From Lachnospiraceae bacterium (GTDB lineage Bacteria > Bacillota > Clostridia > Lachnospirales > Lachnospiraceae): a DNA stretch of 35,624 nucleotides. Under the pieces are notes generated by a model. The model was not told the origin of the DNA, made no database searches, and saw only the letters and a list, made by a program, of their open reading frames with translations. Numbering within the stretch: position 1 is the first letter of the stretch; each line of letters opens with the position of its first letter. The DNA lies in contig JAJQCG010000018.1 of the NCBI GenBank assembly GCA_021202815.1, positions 1 through 35,624 of the forward strand, read 5' to 3'. Of the stretch, positions 8,201 to 16,280 are shown in pieces. The translations under genes and the position numbers were made by a program.

Positions 8201-9419
8201 ATGTGCAGGAATGCTGATCGCGGGCATTCTGCTGGGAACGCTTGCGATGTGTCTTGTATATTTGCTGCCGGTGCAGCCGATGCAGGAGCATATGACGGAA
8301 TCCCTCGAATCCTTTATGGAGGAGGGGGACAATCCCTTTCTGATCAAGGGGCTCAAGGGGAGCTCGCTCGACAATACCACTGACGCGATTATGCTGGGGG
8401 CGGCGGTCTATCAGTCGGATCGGCCCTTCTATCAGGCGGCCATGCTGGTCGCCTGGCATTTGAACGATCTGGAGTCGATGGACGCGCTGGAGGAATATCT
8501 GACGGAGGGAAATACGGAGGGCGAATCGCTGTACCCCCGTTACTGGCACGGTTATCTTGTCCTTCTGAAACCGCTGCTTCTGTTCCTGAATTTTGGCCAG
8601 ATTCGTATCCTGAACGGCGTGATCATGGTGATCCTCGTGGCTGCAATCCTGTGGCAGCTGTGGCGGCGCGGTCTGTGGCGCGTGATGGTGGCCTATGTGC
8701 TGTCACTGCTGGCGCTGTATCCGATGACGATCCCTTATTCCCTGCAGTTTTCCACCTGTTTTTATGCCGGAAATGCGGCGCTTCTGCTGGCGCTGCACTT
8801 CTTTGAACGATGGGAAGAGCGCGACGCCTGGCCGTATTTCTTCCTGATCACGGGGATGTGCACCAGCTTCGTGGATTTCCTGACTTATCCATTATATACT
8901 TTTGGCATGGCTTTCGTGCTGTGTCTGGTGCTGCGCAGGGACAGCGCGCGGGGGGAACTGCGCTTTCTGCTGAAGAGCGGCGCCGCCTGGTGCGCGGGCT
9001 ATCTCGGCATGTGGGCCGGGAAGTGGTGCATGGCCACACTGCTCACCGGAGAGAATATCTTTGCGGACGCGCTGGTAAGCATCTCGGCGCGGACCGCGGT
9101 GGAGGCCTATGATGAAAAGATCAGCCGCATCATGACCGTGCTGAGAAACTTCTATATGTATGCCAATATCTGGGGAATTCTACTGGCGCTGGCGGTGATC
9201 GCATGGTTGTGCTGCAGTCTTCGCGGGCAGAAGCTGCAAAGCTGTATGCCGCGGATTTGTCGGCTGGCGGTCGTTGCATGCTTCCCTCTGGTCTGGGATG
9301 TACTGGCGGCCAACCATTCCTATATCCATTACTGGTATACCTTCCGGGATCTCGCGTTTTCCGTATTCGCGATCAGCCTGATTCCGGAGTACATTCATGG
9401 AAAGGCGGTCAGAACATGA
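8184..9419 (+). CDS. Polytopic membrane protein of unknown function
   Basis: 411 residues. There is one N-terminal hydrophobic segment (LLKCAGMLIAGILLGTLAMCL), then an outside region of roughly 90 residues rich in acidic residues, then eight or nine hydrophobic segments, with RYWHGYLVLLKPLLL and HSYIHYWYTFRDLAF as recognisable stretches. The layout (a large extracytoplasmic loop near the N-terminus and many membrane spans) is like GT-C glycosyltransferases or other polysaccharide-modifying membrane proteins, but I see no family-defining motif. The ATG at 8184 has AAGGAGG 6 nt upstream and overlaps the previous gene by 17 bp; the next gene overlaps by ATGA. Its place between glycosyltransferases suggests a job in the same glycan. 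Confidence 0.6.
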   Translation: MKRLLKCAGMLIAGILLGTLAMCLVYLLPVQPMQEHMTESLESFMEEGDNPFLIKGLKGSSLDNTTDAIMLGAAVYQSDRPFYQAAMLVAWHLNDLESMDALEEYLTEGNTEGESLYPRYWHGYLVLLKPLLLFLNFGQIRILNGVIMVILVAAILWQLWRRGLWRVMVAYVLSLLALYPMTIPYSLQFSTCFYAGNAALLLALHFFERWEERDAWPYFFLITGMCTSFVDFLTYPLYTFGMAFVLCLVLRRDSARGELRFLLKSGAAWCAGYLGMWAGKWCMATLLTGENIFADALVSISARTAVEAYDEKISRIMTVLRNFYMYANIWGILLALAVIAWLCCSLRGQKLQSCMPRICRLAVVACFPLVWDVLAANHSYIHYWYTFRDLAFSVFAISLIPEYIHGKAVRT

Positions 9420-10363
9420 AGATTTCCGTGATCGTTCCGGTGTACAATGTAAGCGCTTATCTTCCGCGCTGCATGGAGTCCCTGCTCGGGCAGGACGCTT
9501 CGGATGTGGAGATCCTGCTGGTGGACGACGGGAGCACGGATGAGAGCGGCGCGCTCTGTGACCGCTACGCAGCGAGCGAGGCGAGGGTGCGTGCATTTCA
9601 CAAGGTAAACGGAGGACTTTCCTCCGCGAGAAACTATGGACTTCGGAACGCTTCGGGGGACTATGCGGTCTTCGTTGATTCCGACGATTATGTTGACAAA
9701 GGAATGTGCCGGACGCTGGAAAGCCGCATACAGGAAGCTTCCGGCGCGGATATGGTATCCTATGACGGCTGGGAGGAGACGGAAAGGGAGCGCTCGTCCA
9801 TGCGCAGGATTCCGATGGAGGATGCGATTGTGGAGAGCGGCTCCACATATCTGCTCCGGAATTATAAGAGCCGGAATCTGAATGTAGAGGCCTGCCTCTA
9901 TGCGTTTCAGATGGATTTCCTGCGGGCGGAGGAGCTTCTCTTCAGGGAAGGAATTCTGCATGAAGATGTGGAATTCACGCCGCGGGCGCTTTTGAGGGCA
10001 GAGAAGGTGCTGACGATTCCGGACGCTTTTTATCATTATATGATCCGGGAAGGATCGATCAGCACCGGAAAAAGTAAAGCGAAGAACATCGAGGATCTGT
10101 TCGCCACGCTGAAGGAGCAGTGCGAGGTGGCCGGGCGGCAGGAGCCGGAGCTTTGCAGATGGATGAAGAACGCGATCCTGGACAGCTATCTTAACATGAT
10201 CTACGACGCGCGCATGTATCAGCCGCAGTACCGGCATTATATCGAGAAATCTTTTCTGCGCGGAAAGGCGGCGACGCCCTGGAATCACTTCCGCGCGGCC
10301 TTATGCAGGCTCAGTCCGCGTCTTTACTGTCTTATGAATGATCTCTACAAGAGGCTGCGCTGA
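9416..10363 (+). CDS. GT2 family glycosyltransferase
   Basis: An inverting GT-A glycosyltransferase of 315 residues, expected to add one sugar to the lipid-linked repeat in the cytosol. Motifs: VPVYNVSAYLPRCMESLLGQ (8-27), VDDGSTDES (36-44), NGGLSSARNYGL and the metal-binding DSDD (88-91). The C-terminal half has the ILHEDVEFTPRALLRA stretch common in capsule GT2 enzymes, with the likely catalytic Asp. The ORF track begins at 9203; the ATG at 9416 overlaps the upstream TGA as ATGA and starts exactly at the conserved MKISVIVPVYN. It is the last gene of this run; its 3' end overlaps the convergent GT4 gene by 32 bp. Donor and acceptor cannot be read from sequence. Confidence 0.9.
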   Translation: MKISVIVPVYNVSAYLPRCMESLLGQDASDVEILLVDDGSTDESGALCDRYAASEARVRAFHKVNGGLSSARNYGLRNASGDYAVFVDSDDYVDKGMCRTLESRIQEASGADMVSYDGWEETERERSSMRRIPMEDAIVESGSTYLLRNYKSRNLNVEACLYAFQMDFLRAEELLFREGILHEDVEFTPRALLRAEKVLTIPDAFYHYMIREGSISTGKSKAKNIEDLFATLKEQCEVAGRQEPELCRWMKNAILDSYLNMIYDARMYQPQYRHYIEKSFLRGKAATPWNHFRAALCRLSPRLYCLMNDLYKRLR

Positions 10364-11582
10364 CGCTCTCCCGGTACAGGGCTTCGAAGGCGTCCAGCAT
10401 CTGCTCCTCAGAATAATTCTTTAAAACATGTTCCCGGGCGGCGGCTCCCTTCGCGGCGAGCAGCTCCGGTTTCAGAAAGGCCTCCTCGATGGCGCGGGCC
10501 AGCGCGGCGCCGCTCACCTCGGGCAGGCACCAGCCGGCCTCGGGCGGGACGATCTCCGGCATGGCGCAGATCGGAAAGACGATGACGGGCGTGGCGGAGG
10601 CCATCGCCTCGATGCTGGTCAGGCCGAAGGTCTCATAGACGGATGGATTGACCAGCACATCGCAGAGCGCGTAAAAACGGTTCATTTCAACCTGATCGCT
10701 TATATAGCCGAAGCGCCGGATCTGGAAACCGGCGTCCGGAAGCCCGGTCAGGCCATCGTCCTTCCCGGCGATCAGGAGCAGATAGTCCTGCGGGCGGGAA
10801 AGCCGGGTGAGCGCCTCATTCAGATAGTTCATTCCCTTTGATTTTTTCTGCGGGTCGGCGGCGACGAAACCGATGATATGCTTATCTTCCGGTATGCCGT
10901 AAGCCTTCCGCAGTTCTGTTTTTCCGTAGGATGTCCAGCGGGTCGTGTCCAGCGCGTTTGGAATCGTGACGCAGCGCTCTTCTGCCAGATGGGACTTCAG
11001 CACCTGCTGACACATCCACCCGGACGGAGCCGTGAAACGGATACCGGCGCCGCCAAAAGCGTCTTTTTTGGCCGTAAGAAGCGTCGGGACGCGTTCCTTT
11101 CGGACCGGCGGGTAATGCTCGGGGTGCGGACACTGCGCGCAGCCCGCGGTCCACAGCGTCGGGCAGTCTACCGGGGACGTGCAGTGCCCGGTCAGCGGCC
11201 AGAAGTCGTGGATCGTCCACACGACCGGGCAGACTTCGGCGATGGCGCGGATGTCGTCGATGCCGAGAAAATTGCCGTGGGCATTGTGAAGATGGACGAC
11301 GTCGATCTGCCGTTCCCGGATAAAACGCAGGATATATTGTCGGCTGTAAGGAATCGACAGGTTCTCGTTGCTGTGTCCGCGCGTGAGGACGCGGTTCAGG
11401 ACGAGCAGAGGCGCGCCGTGGTAGAGGACATGGACATTGTCCGGCAGCTTTTTCGGCCGCCTGTGATAGCTGACGATCTCATGCACCTCGTGCCCGCGCC
11501 GTTCCATGCCCTGCAGGATCTGGAGCGTCACCGCCTCCGCGCCGCCGCAGAGGTAAGTTGTGTTTAAAAACAGAATCTTCAT
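10332..11582 (-). CDS. GT4 family glycosyltransferase
   Basis: A retaining GT-B glycosyltransferase of 416 residues. The N-terminus MKILFLNTTYLCGGAEAVTLQIL is typical of GT4, TIHDFWPLTGHC fits the cell-surface-glycan subgroup, and the C-terminal EX7E motif is visible as ETFGLTSIE, followed by AMASATPVIVF. The ORF-track start at 11801 runs through the divergent promoter region and into the next gene; the ATG at 11582 begins the family sequence. No proper Shine-Dalgarno precedes it, but a perfect TATAAT ends 6 nt before the ATG, so the mRNA may be leaderless. It is the only minus-strand gene between 4.5 kb and the right edge, and it overlaps the 3' end of the GT2 gene. Sugar specificity is unknown. 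Confidence 0.88.
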   Translation of the reverse strand: MKILFLNTTYLCGGAEAVTLQILQGMERRGHEVHEIVSYHRRPKKLPDNVHVLYHGAPLLVLNRVLTRGHSNENLSIPYSRQYILRFIRERQIDVVHLHNAHGNFLGIDDIRAIAEVCPVVWTIHDFWPLTGHCTSPVDCPTLWTAGCAQCPHPEHYPPVRKERVPTLLTAKKDAFGGAGIRFTAPSGWMCQQVLKSHLAEERCVTIPNALDTTRWTSYGKTELRKAYGIPEDKHIIGFVAADPQKKSKGMNYLNEALTRLSRPQDYLLLIAGKDDGLTGLPDAGFQIRRFGYISDQVEMNRFYALCDVLVNPSVYETFGLTSIEAMASATPVIVFPICAMPEIVPPEAGWCLPEVSGAALARAIEEAFLKPELLAAKGAAAREHVLKNYSEEQMLDAFEALYRESVSAASCRDHS

Positions 11583-11588
11583 ATCCTG

Positions 11589-11617
11589 ATTATATCCGCG
11601 GAAATGGAAGAGCGCAA
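11589..11617 (-). promoter_or_regulatory. Candidate promoter giving a leaderless or near-leaderless GT4 mRNA
   Basis: Minus strand: a poor -35 (TTGCGC, 3 of 6), a 17-bp spacer and a perfect TATAAT (11594-11589). The -10 box ends 6 nt before the ATG, which would place the transcription start at or next to the start codon. Confidence 0.45.
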
Positions 11618-11633
11618 GGCAAAACCGCCCTTC

Positions 11634-11662
11634 TTGTAAAAAAGAGGGGCAGATGATACAAT
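11634..11662 (+). promoter_or_regulatory. Extended -10 promoter for the GT-A gene at 11689
   Basis: TTGTAA, a 17-bp spacer and TGATACAAT (extended -10) lie 26 bp before the ATG. Same architecture as the promoter at 4484. Confidence 0.6.
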
Positions 11663-11688
11663 GAGGAAAAATAAAGCGGGAGAATGGA

Positions 11689-12588
11689 ATGGAACAACAG
11701 TATAAGGTGCCGGTTGTGGTCATTGTATTCAACCGGTATGAGCTCGCAAAAAAGATGCTGGACCGCCTTGAGGAGCTTCGTCCGGAGCGGCTGTTTGTCA
11801 TATCGGACGGACCGCGCGGAGAGAAGGATGGCGAGCGGGATAAGGTGGAGCGCGTCCGCTCCCTGTTCGAAACCCTGTCCTGGCCCTGCGCGGTTACAAG
11901 AATTTACGCGGAGACGAATATGGGCTGCGACGAGCGAATTCCGACGGGGCTCGATCAGGTGTTTGCGCAGGCGGAGCGCGCAGTAATCCTGGAGGACGAC
12001 TGTATTCCGGGAAAGGATTTTTTCGCCTATGCGGAGGCGATGCTGGAGCATTACGCGGACTGCCCGGAGGTGATGATGGTCTCCGGCTCCAATCCCTGCC
12101 CGGAGTACCGGATTGAGAAGAGTTGCTGCTTTACCGCCCGGGTCTATACCTGGGGCTGGGCGACCTGGCGGCACGCGTGGAAGCACTACTGCGGCGACGC
12201 CTCGGAGTGGGAGCGAATCCAGCGGGACGGAAGCCTGGCCGCCGCCTATCCGGCGCGGGCGAGGCATTATCTGAAGAAGGAGTTCGGCTATTATTTTCAG
12301 AGAGGGAAATGCCCGTGGGACTATCTGTGGTGGATCTCCTGCCTGGGAGCGGGGGGACTCTGCGCGGTCCCGAAGGTAAATCTGATCAGCAATGAAGGTT
12401 TTGGCGAAGATGCGACGCATACGCAGGGGCGGGAGGAGTATCGTATGGAGACCTGCGAGCTGGCATTTCCGCTCGATTATCCGGAAGCGGTCGTGCGCGA
12501 CAGGGAGTTTGACCGCCATGATCGCGGACTGAATTCGCCGTCAAAGCTCACCCGGCTTTTCCGGAGATTCGGGAGTCTTGTAAAATAA
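11689..12588 (+). CDS. GT-A type glycosyltransferase (HlpA-like/GT2-related)
   Basis: 299 residues. The N-terminus VPVVVIVFNRYELAKKMLDRL, then VISDGPRG, ETNMGCDERIPTGLD, and VILEDDCIPGKDFF place it among small GT-A nucleotide-sugar transferases often labelled hemolytic protein HlpA-like; the EDD is the probable metal-binding motif. Further on, YTWGWATWRHAWKHY is a very typical stretch of this group. It is expected to be cytosolic and to add one sugar to a surface glycan. The ATG at 11689 has CGGGAG upstream; the overlapping out-of-frame ORF at 11684 is a shadow. It sits between two promoters, so it may be its own transcription unit or read through into the long operon. Donor unknown. Confidence 0.8.
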   Translation: MEQQYKVPVVVIVFNRYELAKKMLDRLEELRPERLFVISDGPRGEKDGERDKVERVRSLFETLSWPCAVTRIYAETNMGCDERIPTGLDQVFAQAERAVILEDDCIPGKDFFAYAEAMLEHYADCPEVMMVSGSNPCPEYRIEKSCCFTARVYTWGWATWRHAWKHYCGDASEWERIQRDGSLAAAYPARARHYLKKEFGYYFQRGKCPWDYLWWISCLGAGGLCAVPKVNLISNEGFGEDATHTQGREEYRMETCELAFPLDYPEAVVRDREFDRHDRGLNSPSKLTRLFRRFGSLVK

Positions 12589-12611
12589 GGGTAAAGATGG
12601 TAAACTACCAT
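12578..12611 (+). promoter_or_regulatory. Candidate promoter with palindrome over the -10, ahead of the long operon
   Basis: TTGTAA (12578-12583), a 17-bp spacer and TGGTAAACT (an extended but weak -10, 4 of 6). The perfect inverted repeat ATGGTA-aac-TACCAT at 12597-12611 covers the -10 box, a plausible operator position. It overlaps the end of the upstream gene and would drive the run from 12643 rightwards. Confidence 0.45.
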
Positions 12612-12642
12612 AGAGTGCGTGTAAATACGCCGGGAGCGTTCT

Positions 12643-14502
12643 ATGTTGAAAATACGAAACAGGAAGATGGCGTACCGGATTTTTCTGCAGGTTCTCGCAG
12701 ATGCGCTGATTATCACCGCCGCGGGACCGCTGGCAATCTATATCCGTTACAATCTCTTCTTTGAGCCGCAGGCTATTGAGTTTATCGAAAATATTTTTCA
12801 TTATCTGCCGGTGAATCTGGTGATCACACTGGCGGCTTTTTATGCGTGCCGACTTTATCAGGGCATCTGGAAGTATGCCAGCGCGTCCGACCTGGCCAAT
12901 ATTATCGTAGCCTGTCTGATCTCGACCATCACGCAGGCCATCGGGATGGCGCTCATGGGGCTGCATGTTCCGCGCAGCTATCCCTTTATGTATTTTGCGG
13001 TTCTGGTCATGGGGATTTCCGTGTTCCGTTTTATGTACCGGATTCTGGGCTACCTGCAGCAGCGGCAGCGTATCACGGCGCATGCAGGCAAGAAAAATAC
13101 GATGATCGTGGGCGCCGGAGAGGCTGGCTACACGCTGCTGAAGGAGCTGCAGAGCAGCCGTTACATCGAGCAGAATGTCTGCTGTCTGATAGACGACGAT
13201 TCGGGCAAGCAGGGCAAGTACCTGCGCGGCGTGCAGGTGGCGGGAACGCGCCAGGATATCTGTCGTCTCGCGGAGGAATACGACATTGACGAGATCATGA
13301 TCGCGCTTCCGAGCGCGTCCCACGCTGCAGTGCAGGAGATTCTGGATATCTGCAGCCGGACGAGCTGCAAGCTGAAGGTGCTGCCGGGGCTCTACCAGCT
13401 CGTGAATGAGGAGGTCAGCGTCTCCAAGCTGCGCAATGTGGAGATCGAGGATCTGCTGGGCCGCGAGCCGGTGAATACGCAGCTGGACAGCATTATGGAT
13501 TATGTGTCGGGTAAGACCGTGCTTGTGACCGGCGGGGGCGGTTCGATCGGCAGCGAGCTCTGCCGTCAGATCGCGCGGCATGAGCCGAAGCGCCTGATTA
13601 TTTTTGATATTTATGAGAATAATGCCTATGATATCCAGCAGGAGCTGAAGCATGATTATCCGGAACTGGACCTTGTCGTGCTGATCGGCTCGGTGCGCAA
13701 TACGCATCGGATTAACAGTGTATTTGAGCAGTATCGCCCGGAAATCGTCTACCACGCGGCGGCGCACAAGCATGTGCCGCTGATGGAGGACAGCCCGAAC
13801 GAGGCGATCAAGAACAATGTGATGGGCACCTGGAAGACCGCGCAGGCGGCGGATCGCTATGGGACGCGGCGCTTTGTGCTGATCTCGACGGACAAGGCGG
13901 TGAATCCGACGAACATCATGGGCGCGTCGAAGCGACTCTGCGAGATGGTGATTCAGATGATGAACGACCGTTCGCAGACGGAATTTGTCGCGGTGCGTTT
14001 CGGAAATGTACTCGGCAGCAATGGCAGTGTGATCCCGCTCTTTAAGAAGCAGATCGAGGAGGGCGGGCCGGTGACGGTGACGCATCCCGATATCATCCGC
14101 TATTTTATGACCATTCCCGAGGCGGTTTCGCTCGTACTGCAGGCCGGTGCGCAGGCGAAGGGCGGCGAGATCTTTGTGCTCGACATGGGCAAGCCGGTGA
14201 AAATCCTTGACCTCGCGCTGAATCTGATACGACTGTCCGGGCTGAAGCCCTACGAGGATATTGATATCAAGTTCACGGGGCTGCGGCCCGGCGAGAAGCT
14301 CTACGAGGAGCTGCTGATGAGCGAGGAGGGCCTGGAGGACACGGAGAACGAGCTGATTCACATCGGAAAGCCGATCGAGTTCGACGAGGAGGAATTCGAG
14401 CGGCAGCTTAAGGAGCTGGACGAGCTCTCGCGGCAGGACAGCCCGCTGATCAAACAAAAGGTAATGGAGATTGTACCTACCTATCACGTGGTGACACAAT
14501 AG
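12643..14502 (+). CDS. Membrane UDP-GlcNAc 4,6-dehydratase (PglF/CapD-like)
   Basis: Makes UDP-2-acetamido-2,6-dideoxy-4-hexulose, the precursor of 4-amino-6-deoxy sugars such as bacillosamine or AAT-Gal. 619 residues: four membrane segments (about 15-130), a first Rossmann-like domain with VGAGEAGYTLL (156-165), then the dehydratase domain with TGGGGSIGSELC (296-307), STDKAV (415-420) and MGASK (426-430). The Asp/Lys and Met/Lys pattern is that of the PglF/FlaA1 group, in which the usual Tyr is replaced by Met. This domain order and size match PglF/CapD. First gene of the long operon; the aminotransferase and PglC-like transferase that follow are the expected partners. A start with GGGAG 7 nt upstream supports the ATG at 12643. 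Confidence 0.92.
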   Translation: MLKIRNRKMAYRIFLQVLADALIITAAGPLAIYIRYNLFFEPQAIEFIENIFHYLPVNLVITLAAFYACRLYQGIWKYASASDLANIIVACLISTITQAIGMALMGLHVPRSYPFMYFAVLVMGISVFRFMYRILGYLQQRQRITAHAGKKNTMIVGAGEAGYTLLKELQSSRYIEQNVCCLIDDDSGKQGKYLRGVQVAGTRQDICRLAEEYDIDEIMIALPSASHAAVQEILDICSRTSCKLKVLPGLYQLVNEEVSVSKLRNVEIEDLLGREPVNTQLDSIMDYVSGKTVLVTGGGGSIGSELCRQIARHEPKRLIIFDIYENNAYDIQQELKHDYPELDLVVLIGSVRNTHRINSVFEQYRPEIVYHAAAHKHVPLMEDSPNEAIKNNVMGTWKTAQAADRYGTRRFVLISTDKAVNPTNIMGASKRLCEMVIQMMNDRSQTEFVAVRFGNVLGSNGSVIPLFKKQIEEGGPVTVTHPDIIRYFMTIPEAVSLVLQAGAQAKGGEIFVLDMGKPVKILDLALNLIRLSGLKPYEDIDIKFTGLRPGEKLYEELLMSEEGLEDTENELIHIGKPIEFDEEEFERQLKELDELSRQDSPLIKQKVMEIVPTYHVVTQ

Positions 14503-14522
14503 AAGAAAAGAGGCGTTGCAAA

Positions 14523-15656
14523 ATGGCACATATTTATCTGGCTTCCCCGCACATGAGCGAGGAGGGTTACGAGCAGGCGTATATCAAGGAAGCCTTCGAC
14601 ACGAACTGGATCGCGCCGCTCGGAAAAAATGTCAATGAGTTTGAAAAGGAGCTGTGCGCTTATGTACACGCGCAGGACGCGGCAGCGCTTTCGGCGGGCA
14701 CCGCGGCGATGCATCTGGCGCTGAAGGCGGTGGGCGTGGGAGAGGGCGACATTGTATTCTGCCAGTCGCTGACCTTCTCCGCGACGGCGAACCCGATCGC
14801 CTATGAGAAGGCCGTTCCGGTTTTCATCGACAGCGACCGTGAGACCTGGAATATGTCCCCGGAGGCGCTCGAGCGGGCATTCGAGAAGTATCCGAATGTA
14901 AAGGCCGTGATTCCGGTACATCTCTACGGCCTCCCGGCTAATATGGACGCGATCACGGAGATCTGCAGGCGGCATGGCGTGCCGGTCATTGAGGACGCGG
15001 CGGAGAGCCTGGGAACCATTTATCACGGGCAGTATACCGGCACCTTCGGCGATTACGGCGTCTTCTCCTTCAATGGCAATAAGATCGTCACAACCTCCGG
15101 CGGCGGCATGCTCGTGTGCAGTCTGCCCCAGGAGCAGGCGAAGGAGCGCATGGTGAAGGTACGCTTCTGGGCGACGCAGTCGCGGGAACCGGCCCGCCAT
15201 TATGAGCATAAGGAAATCGGGTATAATTATCGTATGAGCAATATCTGTGCCGGAATCGGCCGCGGACAGCTTCAGGTGATCGAGCGGAGGATTGAGCAGA
15301 AGCGCCATATTTTGGCGTATTATCAGGAGCATCTGGGTGATCTTGCGGGCGTATCCTTTATGCCGCGGCACGAGGGGGAGCGCGCGATCTGCTGGCTCAG
15401 CGTCATGCAGCTCTCCGACGACTGCCCGGTGAAGCCGCTCGACGTGATACTCGCACTTGAGCGCGGCGACATCGAGAGCCGTCCGGTCTGGAAGCCGCTG
15501 CACCTGCAGCCGGTGTTCGCAGGCAGCGATTATATTGACAACGGCGGCGTGGCGGAGTCGCTCTTCACGCATGGCGTATGCCTGCCGAGCGATACGAAGA
15601 TGAGCGATGCAGATCTCGCGCGAATCTGCGAGATTATCAGAGGACTGTGGAAGTAG
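14523..15656 (+). CDS. PLP-dependent sugar aminotransferase (PglE-like, DegT/DnrJ/EryC1)
   Basis: Expected to aminate the 4-keto sugar from the upstream dehydratase, giving UDP-4-amino-4,6-dideoxy-HexNAc. 377 residues with the DegT family layout: LSAGTAAMHLAL (57-68), PVHLYGLPANM, VIEDAAESLG (155-164) and FSFNGNKIVTTSGGG with the PLP lysine K187. The FNGNKI form is that of the PglE/PseC-type 4-aminotransferases and differs from the FFPAKPLG form of the second aminotransferase at 26210. It lies 20 bp after the dehydratase and abuts the PglC-like gene (TAG-ATG). Whether the amine is axial or equatorial, and so bacillosamine versus AAT-Gal, cannot be told. Confidence 0.92.
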   Translation: MAHIYLASPHMSEEGYEQAYIKEAFDTNWIAPLGKNVNEFEKELCAYVHAQDAAALSAGTAAMHLALKAVGVGEGDIVFCQSLTFSATANPIAYEKAVPVFIDSDRETWNMSPEALERAFEKYPNVKAVIPVHLYGLPANMDAITEICRRHGVPVIEDAAESLGTIYHGQYTGTFGDYGVFSFNGNKIVTTSGGGMLVCSLPQEQAKERMVKVRFWATQSREPARHYEHKEIGYNYRMSNICAGIGRGQLQVIERRIEQKRHILAYYQEHLGDLAGVSFMPRHEGERAICWLSVMQLSDDCPVKPLDVILALERGDIESRPVWKPLHLQPVFAGSDYIDNGGVAESLFTHGVCLPSDTKMSDADLARICEIIRGLWK

Positions 15657-16280
15657 ATGAGTTTTTACAGGCGGTACGGAAAAAGAATATTTGACCTCTG
15701 CCTGACCATTCCGGCGACGATTGTCTTAAGTCCCGTGATGGGGGTGACGGCGCTGCTGGTCGCCATGAAGCTCGGGCGTCCGGTGCTGTTCACGCAGAAG
15801 CGGCCCGGCTATAAGGAGCGGATTTTCCGCATGTACAAGTTTCGTTCGATGACGGATGAGCGGGATGAGAAGGGGGAGCTGCTGCCGGACGAGGCGCGGC
15901 TGACGCCCTTTGGTGAGAAACTGCGCAGCACGAGTCTCGATGAGCTGCCGGAGCTTCTGAATATCTTAAAGGGTGATATGAGCCTGGTGGGACCGCGGCC
16001 GCTGCTCGTGCAATACCTGCCGCTCTACAATAAGCGGCAGCATCGGCGGCATGATGTGAAACCCGGCGTCACCGGTCTCGCGCAGGTGCGCGGGCGCAAC
16101 AGCATTACCTGGGAGCAGAAGTTTGAGTACGATGTGCAGTATGTAGAAAACCTTTCCTTTAAAGAAGATGTGCGCATCCTCTTTGAGACGGTCTTCAAGG
16201 TGCTGAGGCGGGAGGGTATCAACAGCGAGAACTCCGCCACGATGGAGGATTTCATGGGAACGCCGGAGGAAGAGGCATAG
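15657..16280 (+). CDS. PglC-like phosphoglycosyl transferase (bacterial sugar transferase)
   Basis: Starts the glycan by transferring a sugar-1-phosphate, probably the 4-amino/acylamino sugar made by the two genes upstream, to undecaprenyl phosphate. 207 residues, the size of the small PglC class. It has one N-terminal re-entrant helix ([20 protein letters not shown]), the core [12 protein letters not shown] with the catalytic Asp-Glu (DE) after the RSM, then [29 protein letters not shown] and [13 protein letters not shown]. It abuts its neighbours on both sides without gaps. The triad dehydratase-aminotransferase-PGT matches PglF-PglE-PglC and the Bacteroides AAT-Gal systems, but no PglD acetyltransferase is present. 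Confidence 0.93.
   Translation: MSFYRRYGKRIFDLCLTIPATIVLSPVMGVTALLVAMKLGRPVLFTQKRPGYKERIFRMYKFRSMTDERDEKGELLPDEARLTPFGEKLRSTSLDELPELLNILKGDMSLVGPRPLLVQYLPLYNKRQHRRHDVKPGVTGLAQVRGRNSITWEQKFEYDVQYVENLSFKEDVRILFETVFKVLRREGINSENSATMEDFMGTPEEEA

Noticed and set aside
6728-8380. 550-residue minus-strand ORF
   Set aside because: It is antisense to a clear membrane protein gene; the His/Gln/Arg-rich composition is what the reverse strand of a Leu/Ile-rich gene gives.
11583-11801. N-terminal extension of the minus-strand GT4 ORF
   Set aside because: It overlaps the divergent promoter and the start of the next gene, and has no resemblance to GT4 proteins.
12541-14529. 662-residue minus-strand ORF
   Set aside because: Antisense to the PglF-like gene, low-complexity Arg/Leu/His composition, no recognisable domain.
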